Shown one piece after another: positions 1 to 5,333 of a stretch of 5,333 nucleotides of DNA (within the stretch, counting starts at the first letter, position 1; each line of letters begins with the position of its first letter). The notes under the pieces are model-generated. The model saw nothing but the letters and a program-made list of their open reading frames with translations, searched no databases and was not told where the DNA came from. The stretch spans positions 1-5,333 of the forward strand of contig CAMCJO010000169.1 in assembly GCA_945875135.1 (NCBI GenBank), written 5' to 3'. Origin of the DNA: an uncultured Porphyromonas sp. (lineage in GTDB: Bacteria > Bacteroidota > Bacteroidia > Bacteroidales > Porphyromonadaceae). Position numbers and translations under genes: made by a program.

Positions 1-551
1 CCCATACCACCAGCGCAACCGATGAACATCTCGCCCTCATCCTCACTATCGAGGTTGATGAGGATGCGTCCCTCGACGAAGCCTGGCTCGATACCCATGG
101 CGCCGGTCAGACCGGTCTCCTCATCTACTGTGAAGAGGCACTCGATGGGTCCATGCTCTACGGTGGGGTCGGTCAGGACTGCTAGCCCTGCAGCGACACC
201 GATACCGTTGTCAGCACCTAGGGTCGTACCCTCAGCGTGAATCCATCCGTCGGTGATCTGCGTCTTGATAGGATCTTTGTAGAAGTCATGCTCTACGTCA
301 CTATTCTTCTCGCAGACCATATCTACGTGACCCTGGAGGATGATGGTCTCGCGGTCCTCCATGCCAGGCGTAGCACCCTTGCGGATGACGATATTGCCTG
401 TCTTATCCTGCGCATAGTCTAGATTATGCTCCTCGGCAAACTTCTTGAGGAAGGCCAATATCTGCTCCTCGTGCTTGGAGGGACGAGGGATCTTGGTAAT
501 TTCGTAGAAGTGCTGCCAGATGGGCATGTGAGTTAGATCTGTTATTTGCAT
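1..551 (-). CDS. pepD: Aminoacyl-histidine dipeptidase (cytosol non-specific dipeptidase), N-terminal part, cut by window edge
   Basis: This is a cytosolic zinc metallopeptidase of the M20 family that hydrolyses Xaa-His and many other dipeptides, supplying free amino acids. I translated the minus strand from the ATG at 551; 183 residues are visible and the frame stays open to base 1, so the C-terminal majority is missing (full-length relatives are about 480-490 aa). The N-terminus has the family phrase ITKIPRPSKHEEQI (18-31). Metal and catalytic signatures follow in order: GHVDM with H75 and D77, GADNGIG with the bridging-metal D114, DEETG with E144 (catalytic base) and E145 (metal ligand), and NLDSEDEGE with D168. 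All are intact. It is transcribed away from the plus-strand cluster, from the AT-rich region to its right. There is no Shine-Dalgarno; the start is set by the conserved N-terminus. The family is very secure; preference among dipeptides is inferred from the family. Confidence 0.95.
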   Translation of the reverse strand, partial: MQITDLTHMPIWQHFYEITKIPRPSKHEEQILAFLKKFAEEHNLDYAQDKTGNIVIRKGATPGMEDRETIILQGHVDMVCEKNSDVEHDFYKDPIKTQITDGWIHAEGTTLGADNGIGVAAGLAVLTDPTVEHGPIECLFTVDEETGLTGAMGIEPGFVEGRILINLDSEDEGEMFIGCAGGM

Positions 552-565
552 CGTTTATTGCTTTG

Positions 566-573
566 AAAAGTTA
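566..573 (-). promoter_or_regulatory. Weak candidate -7 element for pepD
   Basis: Read on the minus strand this is TAACTTTT, one base from the Bacteroidota -7 consensus TAnnTTTG. It lies about 15 bases before the pepD start in the most AT-rich part of the intergenic region. No TTTG -33 element is seen at the expected distance, and the leader would be very short. It is offered only as the best candidate for the leftward promoter. Confidence 0.2.
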
Positions 574-647
574 GAATATAAGCTTGTTAACTACCACACG
601 ATATCAGTTTGTCACCTCAAATGCGTGCGTAAGTCCGACAAAAGGTA

Positions 648-655
648 TACCTTTG
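648..655 (+). promoter_or_regulatory. Candidate primary sigma factor -7 element (TAnnTTTG) for the plus-strand cluster
   Basis: TACCTTTG matches the Bacteroidota -7 consensus TAnnTTTG exactly. It lies 59 bases before the ATG at 715, in the divergent intergenic region. Transcription would begin near 660-663, at the base of the leader hairpin. A TTTG occurs at 608-611, but it is about 36 bases upstream, too far for the usual 19-21 base spacing, so no proper -33 element is seen. I infer that it drives the whole rightward gene set. Confidence 0.45.
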
Positions 656-662
656 TCTACCT

Positions 663-688
663 GAGAGCTGTAGCACCGTGCTACTCTC
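663..688 (+). promoter_or_regulatory. Leader hairpin or operator-like palindrome before the first plus-strand gene
   Basis: GTAGCAC (670-676) and GTGCTAC (678-684) form a perfect 7-base inverted repeat around one central C. Outside it, GAGA (663-666) can pair with TCTC (685-688) if GCT bulges out. As RNA this would be a hairpin with a 3-5 base loop at the very 5' end of the transcript predicted from the TACCTTTG element. As DNA it could be a binding site just downstream of the promoter. No T-run follows, so it is not an intrinsic terminator. Confidence 0.45.
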
Positions 689-714
689 CCTCTGCAAATA
701 TACTAAGAAAAACT

Positions 715-930
715 ATGAAACTCATCATCATATCCATTATCCTCATCGGACTCGCCGTAGTTTTACTCGCCTTGCGACTGATCGTCAAGGGCGATAAGAG
801 CCCTCAGAGTTCGCATATAGAGGACAGTAAAGCACTTAAGAAGAAAGGTATAGGATGCGCCAACAAGCAGATGGCGGAGCTAGCCTCACGGCAAAACCTA
901 GCCGACCGTCTAGCCGATGATCCACAATAA
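715..930 (+). CDS. Small single-span membrane protein, 71 aa, function unknown
   Basis: The protein starts with a hydrophobic segment (about residues 2-24, rich in Ile, Leu and Val) followed by a polar tail with a basic patch ALKKKGIGC (40-48) and a single cysteine, C48. It resembles the short 'membrane or secreted protein' entries common in Bacteroidota genomes, which share a helix, then a Lys/Gly stretch, then a Cys; that comparison is from memory. I cannot assign a function. The frame is open upstream to an ATG at 625, but that start would place the promoter element and leader hairpin inside the gene and add 30 residues before the membrane helix. The ATG at 715, preceded by an A-rich stretch (AAGAAAAACT), is preferred. 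It is the first gene of the rightward cluster, 39 bases before the OmpH-like gene. Confidence 0.75.
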   Translation: MKLIIISIILIGLAVVLLALRLIVKGDKSPQSSHIEDSKALKKKGIGCANKQMAELASRQNLADRLADDPQ

Positions 931-969
931 TCCTCTCTCCTCCTTTAGTCAAATCAACACAACATCTAT

Positions 970-1596
970 ATGAACAAGAAGTTTATCCTCCTACTCCCCC
1001 TACTCATTGCGTCGCTCCTATTCGGTAGCTGCAATAAAAAACAGAATGGTCAACCCACGACCTCAGACAGCCTGACAACTGTTACCGCAGATCCTACGCA
1101 CCAGCTAAAGATAGGTGTCGTATCTCTCGACTCGCTCTACAAAAACTACGAGTACTATGTCGATGCAAACAAGCAGATAGAGGCTCAGGTCAAGCGTAAT
1201 CAGCAGACACTCGCCAACAAGATACAGCAGGCGCAGAAAGCCTATGCGAGCTATATGGAGAAGGCTCAGAAGGGTCTCTTCACCTCTCAGGCTCAGGTCG
1301 ATGCCGAGGAGAAGCGCATCACCACCATGCAGCAAGAGGGTGCTCAGCTGGAGCAGCGCTATGCCGAGGAGGCAATGAAGGCGCAGGCAGATGCACAGAA
1401 GGCGTTACACGATGAGGTGACCGCTCAGCTCAAAGCCTTCAACGCTGATAAGAAGTACGACCTGATCCTCACCTCTGTAGGTCTGGAGGGGGTTATGTAC
1501 GCTGGCGAAGGCTTTGACATTACCCAAGAAGTCCTCGACTTCCTCAACGCTGCTTACCAAGCTAAGTCTAAGGAGACTAAGGGAGCTAAGAAGTAA
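970..1596 (+). CDS. OmpH/Skp-family outer-membrane protein chaperone, probable lipoprotein
   Basis: OmpH/Skp proteins hold unfolded outer-membrane proteins in the periplasm between the Sec translocon and the BAM machinery. This 208-aa protein begins with a lipoprotein-type signal: MNKK, a hydrophobic core (5-18), then LFGSC with C21 as the likely lipidated residue. After a low-complexity linker (22-45) the OmpH domain opens with LKIGVVSLDSLYKNY (46-60). A long Gln/Ala/Lys/Glu-rich coiled coil (about 64-155) would form the tentacle arms. The domain closes with KYDLILTSVGLEGVMYAGEG and FDITQEVLDFLNAAY (162-196), the typical beta strands and last helix. The tail is Lys-rich. Phe rather than Leu at lipobox position -3 leaves some doubt about lipidation. 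Placement with dapB and lepB fits an envelope-biogenesis role. The family is secure; the client proteins are unknown. Confidence 0.9.
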   Translation: MNKKFILLLPLLIASLLFGSCNKKQNGQPTTSDSLTTVTADPTHQLKIGVVSLDSLYKNYEYYVDANKQIEAQVKRNQQTLANKIQQAQKAYASYMEKAQKGLFTSQAQVDAEEKRITTMQQEGAQLEQRYAEEAMKAQADAQKALHDEVTAQLKAFNADKKYDLILTSVGLEGVMYAGEGFDITQEVLDFLNAAYQAKSKETKGAKK

Positions 1597-1610
1597 AAAC
1601 CCTACACGAT

Positions 1611-1646
1611 GTGTGCTGTGAGGAGAGATTCGCTCCTCACGCACAC
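1611..1646 (+). promoter_or_regulatory. Strong hairpin in the gap between the OmpH-like gene and dapB
   Basis: GTGTGCTGTGAGGAG (1611-1625) pairs with CTCCTCACGCACAC (1633-1646), giving 14 base pairs with one bulged T and a 7-base loop AGATTCG. It fills about half of the 77-base gap and ends 27 bases before the dapB ATG. The sequence after it (CTGCTTATCAAACC) has no T-run, so a classical rho-independent terminator is unlikely. An mRNA processing or stability element, a 3'-end protector for the upstream message, or a dapB leader structure would fit. The role is inference; the base pairing is plain in the sequence. Confidence 0.6.
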
Positions 1647-1673
1647 CTGCTTATCAAACCGCTACTAACTACT

Positions 1674-2399
1674 ATGAAAATCGCTATACTCGGATACGGA
1701 CGCATGGGGCACATGATCGAAGAGGTCGCCACCCAGCGCGGACATCAGGTGGTCGCTCGTATAGATAAGGCTGACGCTGCCCTACTGGAGGATGGTTCTC
1801 TGCGAGAGGCCGATGTCGCCATTGAGTTTTCCACCCCTGAGAGTGGCTATCAGCTTTGTCAGGCTGCCCTCAAGGCGGGACTACCCGTGGTCACGGGCAG
1901 TACAGGCTGGAAAGAGCAACTAGAGGAACTCAAGGCAGAGGTGCAAAGCTCTGGCCGTGGGGGACTCTTTGCTGCGTCCAACTTTAGCCTCGGAATGAAT
2001 CTGATGATGATCCTCAACGAACAGCTCGCACAGCTCATGGCTCCCTATCCCGAGTACACGCCACGCATTCAAGAGACGCATCACATACACAAGCTTGATG
2101 CACCGAGTGGCACTGCGATCACACTGGCTGAGGGACTGATCGAGCAGACCCCTTCGCTACACGACTGGCATCTAGGCGTAGAGACGCACGACGGCTCTCT
2201 CGGCATTGAGGCAATCCGTGAGGGCGAGGTGCCGGGCATCCATACCGTCATCTACCACTCTGACATCGACGAGATAACACTGCGCCACGAGGCTTATAGC
2301 CGTCGGGGCTTTGCGCTAGGAGCCACCCTCGCCGCGGAGTATCTCCTACAGCACCCCGTAGGCGTCTGGTCTATGCGTGACCTCATCCTACACAAATAG
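1674..2399 (+). CDS. dapB: 4-hydroxy-tetrahydrodipicolinate reductase
   Basis: DapB reduces 4-hydroxy-tetrahydrodipicolinate to tetrahydrodipicolinate with NAD(P)H in the cytoplasm, in the lysine/diaminopimelate pathway that feeds peptidoglycan. The 241-aa product has the nucleotide-binding loop GYGRMG (7-12), EFSTPE (51-56), TGSTGW (74-79) and ASNFSLGMN (101-109). The catalytic signature starts at E134: H136 and H137, K140, D142, then PSGTA (144-148). REGEVPGIHTV follows in the C-terminal half. All expected active-site residues are present. It is shorter than the E. coli enzyme (273 aa), mainly in the N-terminal half, as I recall for Bacteroidota versions. A GTG at 1611 in the same frame is not used: it lies inside the hairpin, and GYGRMG needs the ATG at 1674 at its usual distance. 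lepB follows after 26 bases. Confidence 0.97.
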   Translation: MKIAILGYGRMGHMIEEVATQRGHQVVARIDKADAALLEDGSLREADVAIEFSTPESGYQLCQAALKAGLPVVTGSTGWKEQLEELKAEVQSSGRGGLFAASNFSLGMNLMMILNEQLAQLMAPYPEYTPRIQETHHIHKLDAPSGTAITLAEGLIEQTPSLHDWHLGVETHDGSLGIEAIREGEVPGIHTVIYHSDIDEITLRHEAYSRRGFALGATLAAEYLLQHPVGVWSMRDLILHK

Positions 2400-2425
2400 T
2401 CCTACCCACACAGACCCTTCACGCT

Positions 2426-3844
2426 ATGAAAATCAAGCTTCACTGGCAAGAGAAGACACTCTTTCAGAAGATTGTAGCCATCGTCATACCGATCCTCTAC
2501 CTCCTCTTCTGCATACTCTGGGCGGGGCCCTTTTGGTTGGTCTTCCTCCCCTTTATCCTGGACTATTACTTTACCAAGCTCATCAATTGGTCTTGGTATC
2601 GCAACATCAAGAACAAGACGCTGCGGGGCTTTGTCTCGCTGCTGGCAGACCTCCTCTGGGCGGTCATCGGCGTGCATCTGCTCAGCATCTTCTTCATTCA
2701 GAACTTTGCCATCCCCACCTCTTCACTAGAGAAGACGCTCCTCGTGGGTGACTACCTCTTTGTGGACAAAGTGACCTACGGTCCCCGTATGCCGATGACT
2801 CCGCTACAGGTGCCACTAACGCAAAACCGCTTCCTCGACCGTGAGTCTTACCTCAGCAAGCCACAGCTATCCTACAAGCGACTCAAAGGCATCCGAAAGG
2901 TACAGCGTGGCGACCTGGTCGTCTTCAACTTCCCCACGGGCGACACCGTCACGACCAAGGTGACCAACCCTGACTACTACTACCTCAAGGAGATGTATGG
3001 CGGACGGGCTGCCCTGGAGGCTCAGCCAGAAGTCTTTGGCAAGATCGTCTACCGCCCCGTGGATCGTCGTGACCACTACGTAAAGCGCTGTGTGGGACTA
3101 CCTGGCGACCTCATCGAGATACGCAACAACGACATCTATATCGATGGCAAACTGCAGAACCGCCCCGAGCAGATGCAGCTCAACTACTGGGTCTGCACCC
3201 GTGGAGGACGCTTCTCCCCTGAGGAGCTTAAGCATCTAGGCATTAGCCTCGACGACCAGCATGTGGTCTCTACATCTCGCCTCACAACGGCCGACCTCGA
3301 GGCGATGGGCTTAGCAGGTGTCGATCCCAGTGATCTGCAGGCACTCTACTTGCTTCCACTCACGGAGACTATGCGCCAGCAACTAGCCAGTGATAGCCGC
3401 ATCGCTAAGATCGTTGTATCGCAAGACCCCAATACCAATCTCTACCCCGTAGGCTATGACCTCGGCTGGACCCGTGACAACTATGGCCCGCTACAGATAC
3501 CACGCAAGGGGCTTACCATCGAGCTAACGCCCGAAGCCTTAGCACTCTACAGCCGGTGCATACACAACTACGAGGGGCACGCTCTCGAGCAGCGTCCCGA
3601 CGGCACCATCCTCATTGACGGTCAGCCCGCCACGCACTACACCTTTGGGATGGACTACTACTATATGATGGGTGACAATCGCCACAACTCGGCCGATAGT
3701 CGCTACTGGGGCTTCGTTCCCGAGGACCATATCGTAGGTCGCCCCGCACTCCTCTGGCTCTCGCTAGACAAGGATCTGGGTCTCTGGGGCGGCAAGATAC
3801 GCTGGAGACGTATGATGCACACGATACATGGCCAGCCACTCTGA
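2426..3844 (+). CDS. lepB: Signal peptidase I (family S26), long Bacteroidota form
   Basis: Type I signal peptidase is anchored in the inner membrane and cuts signal peptides from exported proteins with a Ser/Lys dyad. The N-terminus carries hydrophobic segments at about 14-46 and 74-92. Box B follows: IPTSSLEKTLLVGDYLFVDK (96-115), with S100 the likely nucleophile; Leu instead of Met after it is, as I recall, common in this phylum. RGDLVVFNFP (161-170) is box C. YVKRCVGLPGD (218-228) holds the general base K220. Box E is MMGDNRHNSADSRYWGFVP (414-432). Two insertions raise the length to 472 aa against 324 in E. coli: about 120-160 between boxes B and C, and about 245-405 between boxes D and E. 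All catalytic elements are intact, so it should be active. It overlaps the next gene by 17 bases. Confidence 0.96.
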   Translation: MKIKLHWQEKTLFQKIVAIVIPILYLLFCILWAGPFWLVFLPFILDYYFTKLINWSWYRNIKNKTLRGFVSLLADLLWAVIGVHLLSIFFIQNFAIPTSSLEKTLLVGDYLFVDKVTYGPRMPMTPLQVPLTQNRFLDRESYLSKPQLSYKRLKGIRKVQRGDLVVFNFPTGDTVTTKVTNPDYYYLKEMYGGRAALEAQPEVFGKIVYRPVDRRDHYVKRCVGLPGDLIEIRNNDIYIDGKLQNRPEQMQLNYWVCTRGGRFSPEELKHLGISLDDQHVVSTSRLTTADLEAMGLAGVDPSDLQALYLLPLTETMRQQLASDSRIAKIVVSQDPNTNLYPVGYDLGWTRDNYGPLQIPRKGLTIELTPEALALYSRCIHNYEGHALEQRPDGTILIDGQPATHYTFGMDYYYMMGDNRHNSADSRYWGFVPEDHIVGRPALLWLSLDKDLGLWGGKIRWRRMMHTIHGQPL

Positions 3845-4313
3845 CATAGCGACGAAGAGACGAGCCACCTGGCTACGCTGGGTACTTCCGATGATCATGG
3901 TAGGACTCATCATCGTCGGACGTCTCTTTTTCTTTGTCTATCGCCAGCCCACACCCAGCGGCACTAGCTATCACCTGATGAGCCGCATCGCACAGCCACA
4001 TCGAGGCGACAATGTGCTCCTCACGCTAACAGCCGACAGCTTAGCCGGGAGCAAGCTCATGCTACGAGTCGTGGGCGAGCCAAGCGATACCCTGCGCTTT
4101 ACCGATGGCAAACTTCTAGTTCTAGGCAAGCGTGGTAGGCAAACCTTTATTATGCCACTCCCCCAGCCTTTACAGCAAAGCACTTACGAAGTAGTTTTGG
4201 CACCCGATGAGTATTGGCTTCTAGCCAAACCTCCGCTTACGGCTGAGACGATAGACTCGCGCCACCTCGGACCGATCCACCGCTCAGAGATCACAGCAAC
4301 AGTAATATGGTAG
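3828..4313 (+). CDS. S26 signal-peptidase-like protein, probably catalytically inactive
   Basis: This 161-aa protein looks like a short second copy of signal peptidase I. It has a basic N-terminus, one membrane helix (about 15-38) and a periplasmic domain with S26 landmarks: HRGDNVLL (58-65, box C), LRVVGEPSDTLRF (79-91, box D), a DG-x-L strand pair (93-99), YEVVLAPDEYWLL (120-132) and DSRHLGPIHRSEI (143-155, box E end). Against LepB's VKRCVGLPGD the general-base Lys is Leu (L79), and Gly in PGD is Ser. The GDNR of box E aligns without gaps to PPLT (135-138). The region where the nucleophile Ser should lie (about 41-57) has no recognisable S-[ML]-x-x-[TS]-L motif. The frame is intact and overlaps both neighbours (17 and 7 bases), arguing for coupled, maintained expression. 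It may assist LepB or bind signal peptides without cutting; that is inference. A decaying paralog is the alternative. Confidence 0.8.
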   Translation: MASHSDIATKRRATWLRWVLPMIMVGLIIVGRLFFFVYRQPTPSGTSYHLMSRIAQPHRGDNVLLTLTADSLAGSKLMLRVVGEPSDTLRFTDGKLLVLGKRGRQTFIMPLPQPLQQSTYEVVLAPDEYWLLAKPPLTAETIDSRHLGPIHRSEITATVIW

Positions 4314-4960
4314 TGCTCCCCACGGCATACGCTCCCTCAGTCGCCTATATGAGCTATCTACTGGACAACTTCACGCGTATAGAGGCACACGAGTATTATC
4401 AGAAGCAGACCTACCGCAATCGCTGCGCCATCGTAGGTGCCGAGGGGGTGATGAAGCTCTCTATTCCCGTCCTAGCGGGCTCCTCACAGCAGTGCCCCAT
4501 CCAGTCGGTGCAGATCGCTGAGCATGACAACTGGCGACACAAGCACTGGTACACCATAGAGACCTGCTACGGCGCGTCACCTTACTACGAGTACTACGCT
4601 CCCGACCTAGCGCCACTCTACCTCGACAAGTCGCGCCGGGCCACATCGCTTTACCAGCACAACCAGCGACTCATCATGCGCATCTGCCAGCTCATCCACC
4701 TTCCCTACCAGTGGCAAGAGACAGAGCAATATATCGGTGCCTCAACAGGCGTGTGTTCACAGCTCCTGCCGCCTATCTCCACAGCCAGCACGACCACCGA
4801 AGAGGCTATCGTCTCCGTTCCGTACTACCAAGTCTTCGCCGGCTCACTCGGCTTCGTTGCCAATCTCAGTATCTTCGACCTGCTCTTCAATATGGGTCCC
4901 GAGTCGCTCCTCGTCTTGCGACAGCTCCACGACCAGCTATCGGACATTTCACTTCTCTAG
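4307..4960 (+). CDS. WbqC-family protein
   Basis: WbqC-family proteins are often encoded with O-antigen or other surface polysaccharide genes and are suspected to act in sugar or lipid-linked glycan modification; their reaction is not firmly known to me. The 217-aa product shows the family's conserved blocks in order: VLPTAYAPSVAYMSYLL (3-19), EYYQKQTYRNRCAI (29-42), LSIPV (51-55), DNWRHKHWYTIETCYGASPY (74-93), EYYAPDLAPLY (95-105), and near the end YYQVFAGSLGF, then NLSIFDLLFNMGPES (186-200). There is no signal peptide or membrane span, so it should be cytoplasmic. The ATG overlaps the end of the S26-like gene by 7 bases, which suggests translational coupling. In this cluster it is the only gene hinting at glycan work. 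Its stop codon shares bases with the stop of the convergent gene. Confidence 0.92.
   Translation: MVVLPTAYAPSVAYMSYLLDNFTRIEAHEYYQKQTYRNRCAIVGAEGVMKLSIPVLAGSSQQCPIQSVQIAEHDNWRHKHWYTIETCYGASPYYEYYAPDLAPLYLDKSRRATSLYQHNQRLIMRICQLIHLPYQWQETEQYIGASTGVCSQLLPPISTASTTTEEAIVSVPYYQVFAGSLGFVANLSIFDLLFNMGPESLLVLRQLHDQLSDISLL
4957..4960. other. CTAG palindrome supplying the stop codons of two convergent genes
   Basis: The WbqC gene ends with TAG at 4958-4960 and the minus-strand gene ends with TAG read from 4959 to 4957. Both come from the same tetramer CTAG, so the coding regions overlap by four bases. No hairpin with a T-run is visible on either strand nearby, so transcripts from the two sides probably overlap. 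Confidence 0.9.
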
Positions 4961-5304
4961 CGATTAGCGTAGCCATCGGCCACAGCAGCCGTCATAAAGA
5001 CGCCGAAGATTAGGACGAAGATTATAAGCCAAAAGAAAGAGATACAAGCCCCAGCGATGGCTAGACCTCGTGGCTTACGAAAGAGGCCAATAGTAGAGAA
5101 GATGGCTCCTAAGACCCATACAATCCAACCTACGACGGGGAACCAACCTACGACTAGGGCGACCAGCGACAAGGCGAAGCCAGCAGTACCTAGAGAATTC
5201 TTGTTCTGATTCGGTATCACATTTTGGACGTATACATTTGTAACGGGCTTGTCCTGTTGCTCCTTATTTTGGTTTTCATAGGGAGGAGGAGTATTTACTT
5301 CCAT
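4957..5304 (-). CDS. Small DUF4190-like membrane protein, 115 aa
   Basis: The first 37 residues are hydrophilic and rich in Pro, Asn, Gln and Lys (MEVNTPPPYENQNKEQQ at the start), a cytoplasmic tail by appearance. From NSLGTAGFALSLVALVVGWF (36-55) a hydrophobic region runs to about 75, probably a tight two-helix hairpin with a Gly/Trp/Pro-containing turn (53-61). A short basic loop FRKPRG (75-80) comes next, then another helix (81-104) beginning LAIAGACISF. The N-S-L-x-x-A-G-F...RGLAIAG layout is that of DUF4190-type small membrane proteins, whose function is unknown to me. The start at 5304 is the only ATG before the Pro-rich tail; its promoter would lie beyond the right edge. It converges on the WbqC gene with shared stop bases and is not part of the rightward cluster. 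Confidence 0.8.
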   Translation of the reverse strand: MEVNTPPPYENQNKEQQDKPVTNVYVQNVIPNQNKNSLGTAGFALSLVALVVGWFPVVGWIVWVLGAIFSTIGLFRKPRGLAIAGACISFFWLIIFVLIFGVFMTAAVADGYANR

Positions 5305-5333
5305 AGGAAACTAGTTGATAATGGTTTGTGAAG

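Noticed and set aside
22..422. Two plus-strand open frames (22-240 and 237-422)
   Set aside because: They lie opposite pepD, whose minus-strand frame has all M20 metal and catalytic motifs; the plus-strand products are Ser/Pro-rich or featureless.
608..611. TTTG as the -33 partner of the TACCTTTG element
   Set aside because: It is about 36 bases upstream of the -7 element, well beyond the usual 19-21 base spacing.
625..714. Longer start (ATG at 625) for the small membrane protein gene
   Set aside because: It would put the TACCTTTG promoter element and the leader inverted repeat inside the coding region and add 30 unremarkable residues before the membrane helix; the ATG at 715 has an A-rich lead-in and starts at the helix.
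1611..1646. Rho-independent terminator between the OmpH-like gene and dapB
   Set aside because: The stem is strong but is followed by CTGCTTATC, not a T-run, and the downstream gene has no visible TAnnTTTG promoter of its own.
1611..1673. GTG start at 1611 giving dapB a 21-residue N-terminal extension
   Set aside because: The extension is the translated hairpin, and the GYGRMG loop is at its normal distance only from the ATG at 1674.
2377..2751. Plus-strand frame overlapping the start of lepB, and several minus-strand frames under ompH, lepB, the S26-like and WbqC genes
   Set aside because: They are low-complexity shadows of well-identified genes in other frames, with no start context or family signature of their own.
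3828..4313. A frameshifted duplicate C-terminus of lepB
   Set aside because: It has its own membrane helix and a complete order of S26 boxes C to E, with low identity to LepB; it is a separate paralog rather than a sequencing or frameshift fragment.

Overview
The window looks like chromosomal DNA of a Bacteroidota (Bacteroidetes) bacterium, most likely Porphyromonas or a close relative. The reasons are: no Shine-Dalgarno (AGGAGG-like) site before any start codon; one clear TAnnTTTG promoter -7 element; a signal peptidase I with the long insertions usual in this phylum; a WbqC-family protein; and roughly balanced GC. The genus is inferred from memory of protein style, not from a search.

Layout: positions 1-551 (minus strand) hold the N-terminal 183 residues of an aminoacyl-histidine dipeptidase (PepD), running off the left edge. 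Positions 552-714 are an AT-richer divergent promoter region with a plus-strand promoter candidate and a leader hairpin. From 715 to 4960 six plus-strand genes lie head to tail: a 71-aa single-span membrane protein, an OmpH/Skp-like probable lipoprotein, dapB, lepB, a second short S26 (signal-peptidase-like) protein that appears to have lost catalytic residues, and a WbqC-family protein. Gaps are 39, 77 and 26 bases, then overlaps of 17 and 7 bases, so this looks like one transcription unit with translational coupling at its 3' end. A strong hairpin sits in the largest gap, just before dapB. At the right edge a DUF4190-like small membrane protein is encoded on the minus strand (4957-5304), converging on the WbqC gene so tightly that both stop codons lie in the same palindromic CTAG.

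Most of the plus-strand cluster can be read as an envelope-building set. DapB makes tetrahydrodipicolinate for diaminopimelate/lysine and so for peptidoglycan. LepB removes signal peptides from exported proteins. The OmpH-like protein probably chaperones outer-membrane clients. WbqC-family proteins are often found with surface polysaccharide genes. The part most worth following up is the S26-like protein at 3828-4313: an intact, overlapping reading frame that keeps the fold signatures of signal peptidase I, but has Leu where the general-base Lys should be and PPL where the GDN motif should be. I saw no mobile element, CRISPR array, tRNA, rRNA or convincing intrinsic terminator.
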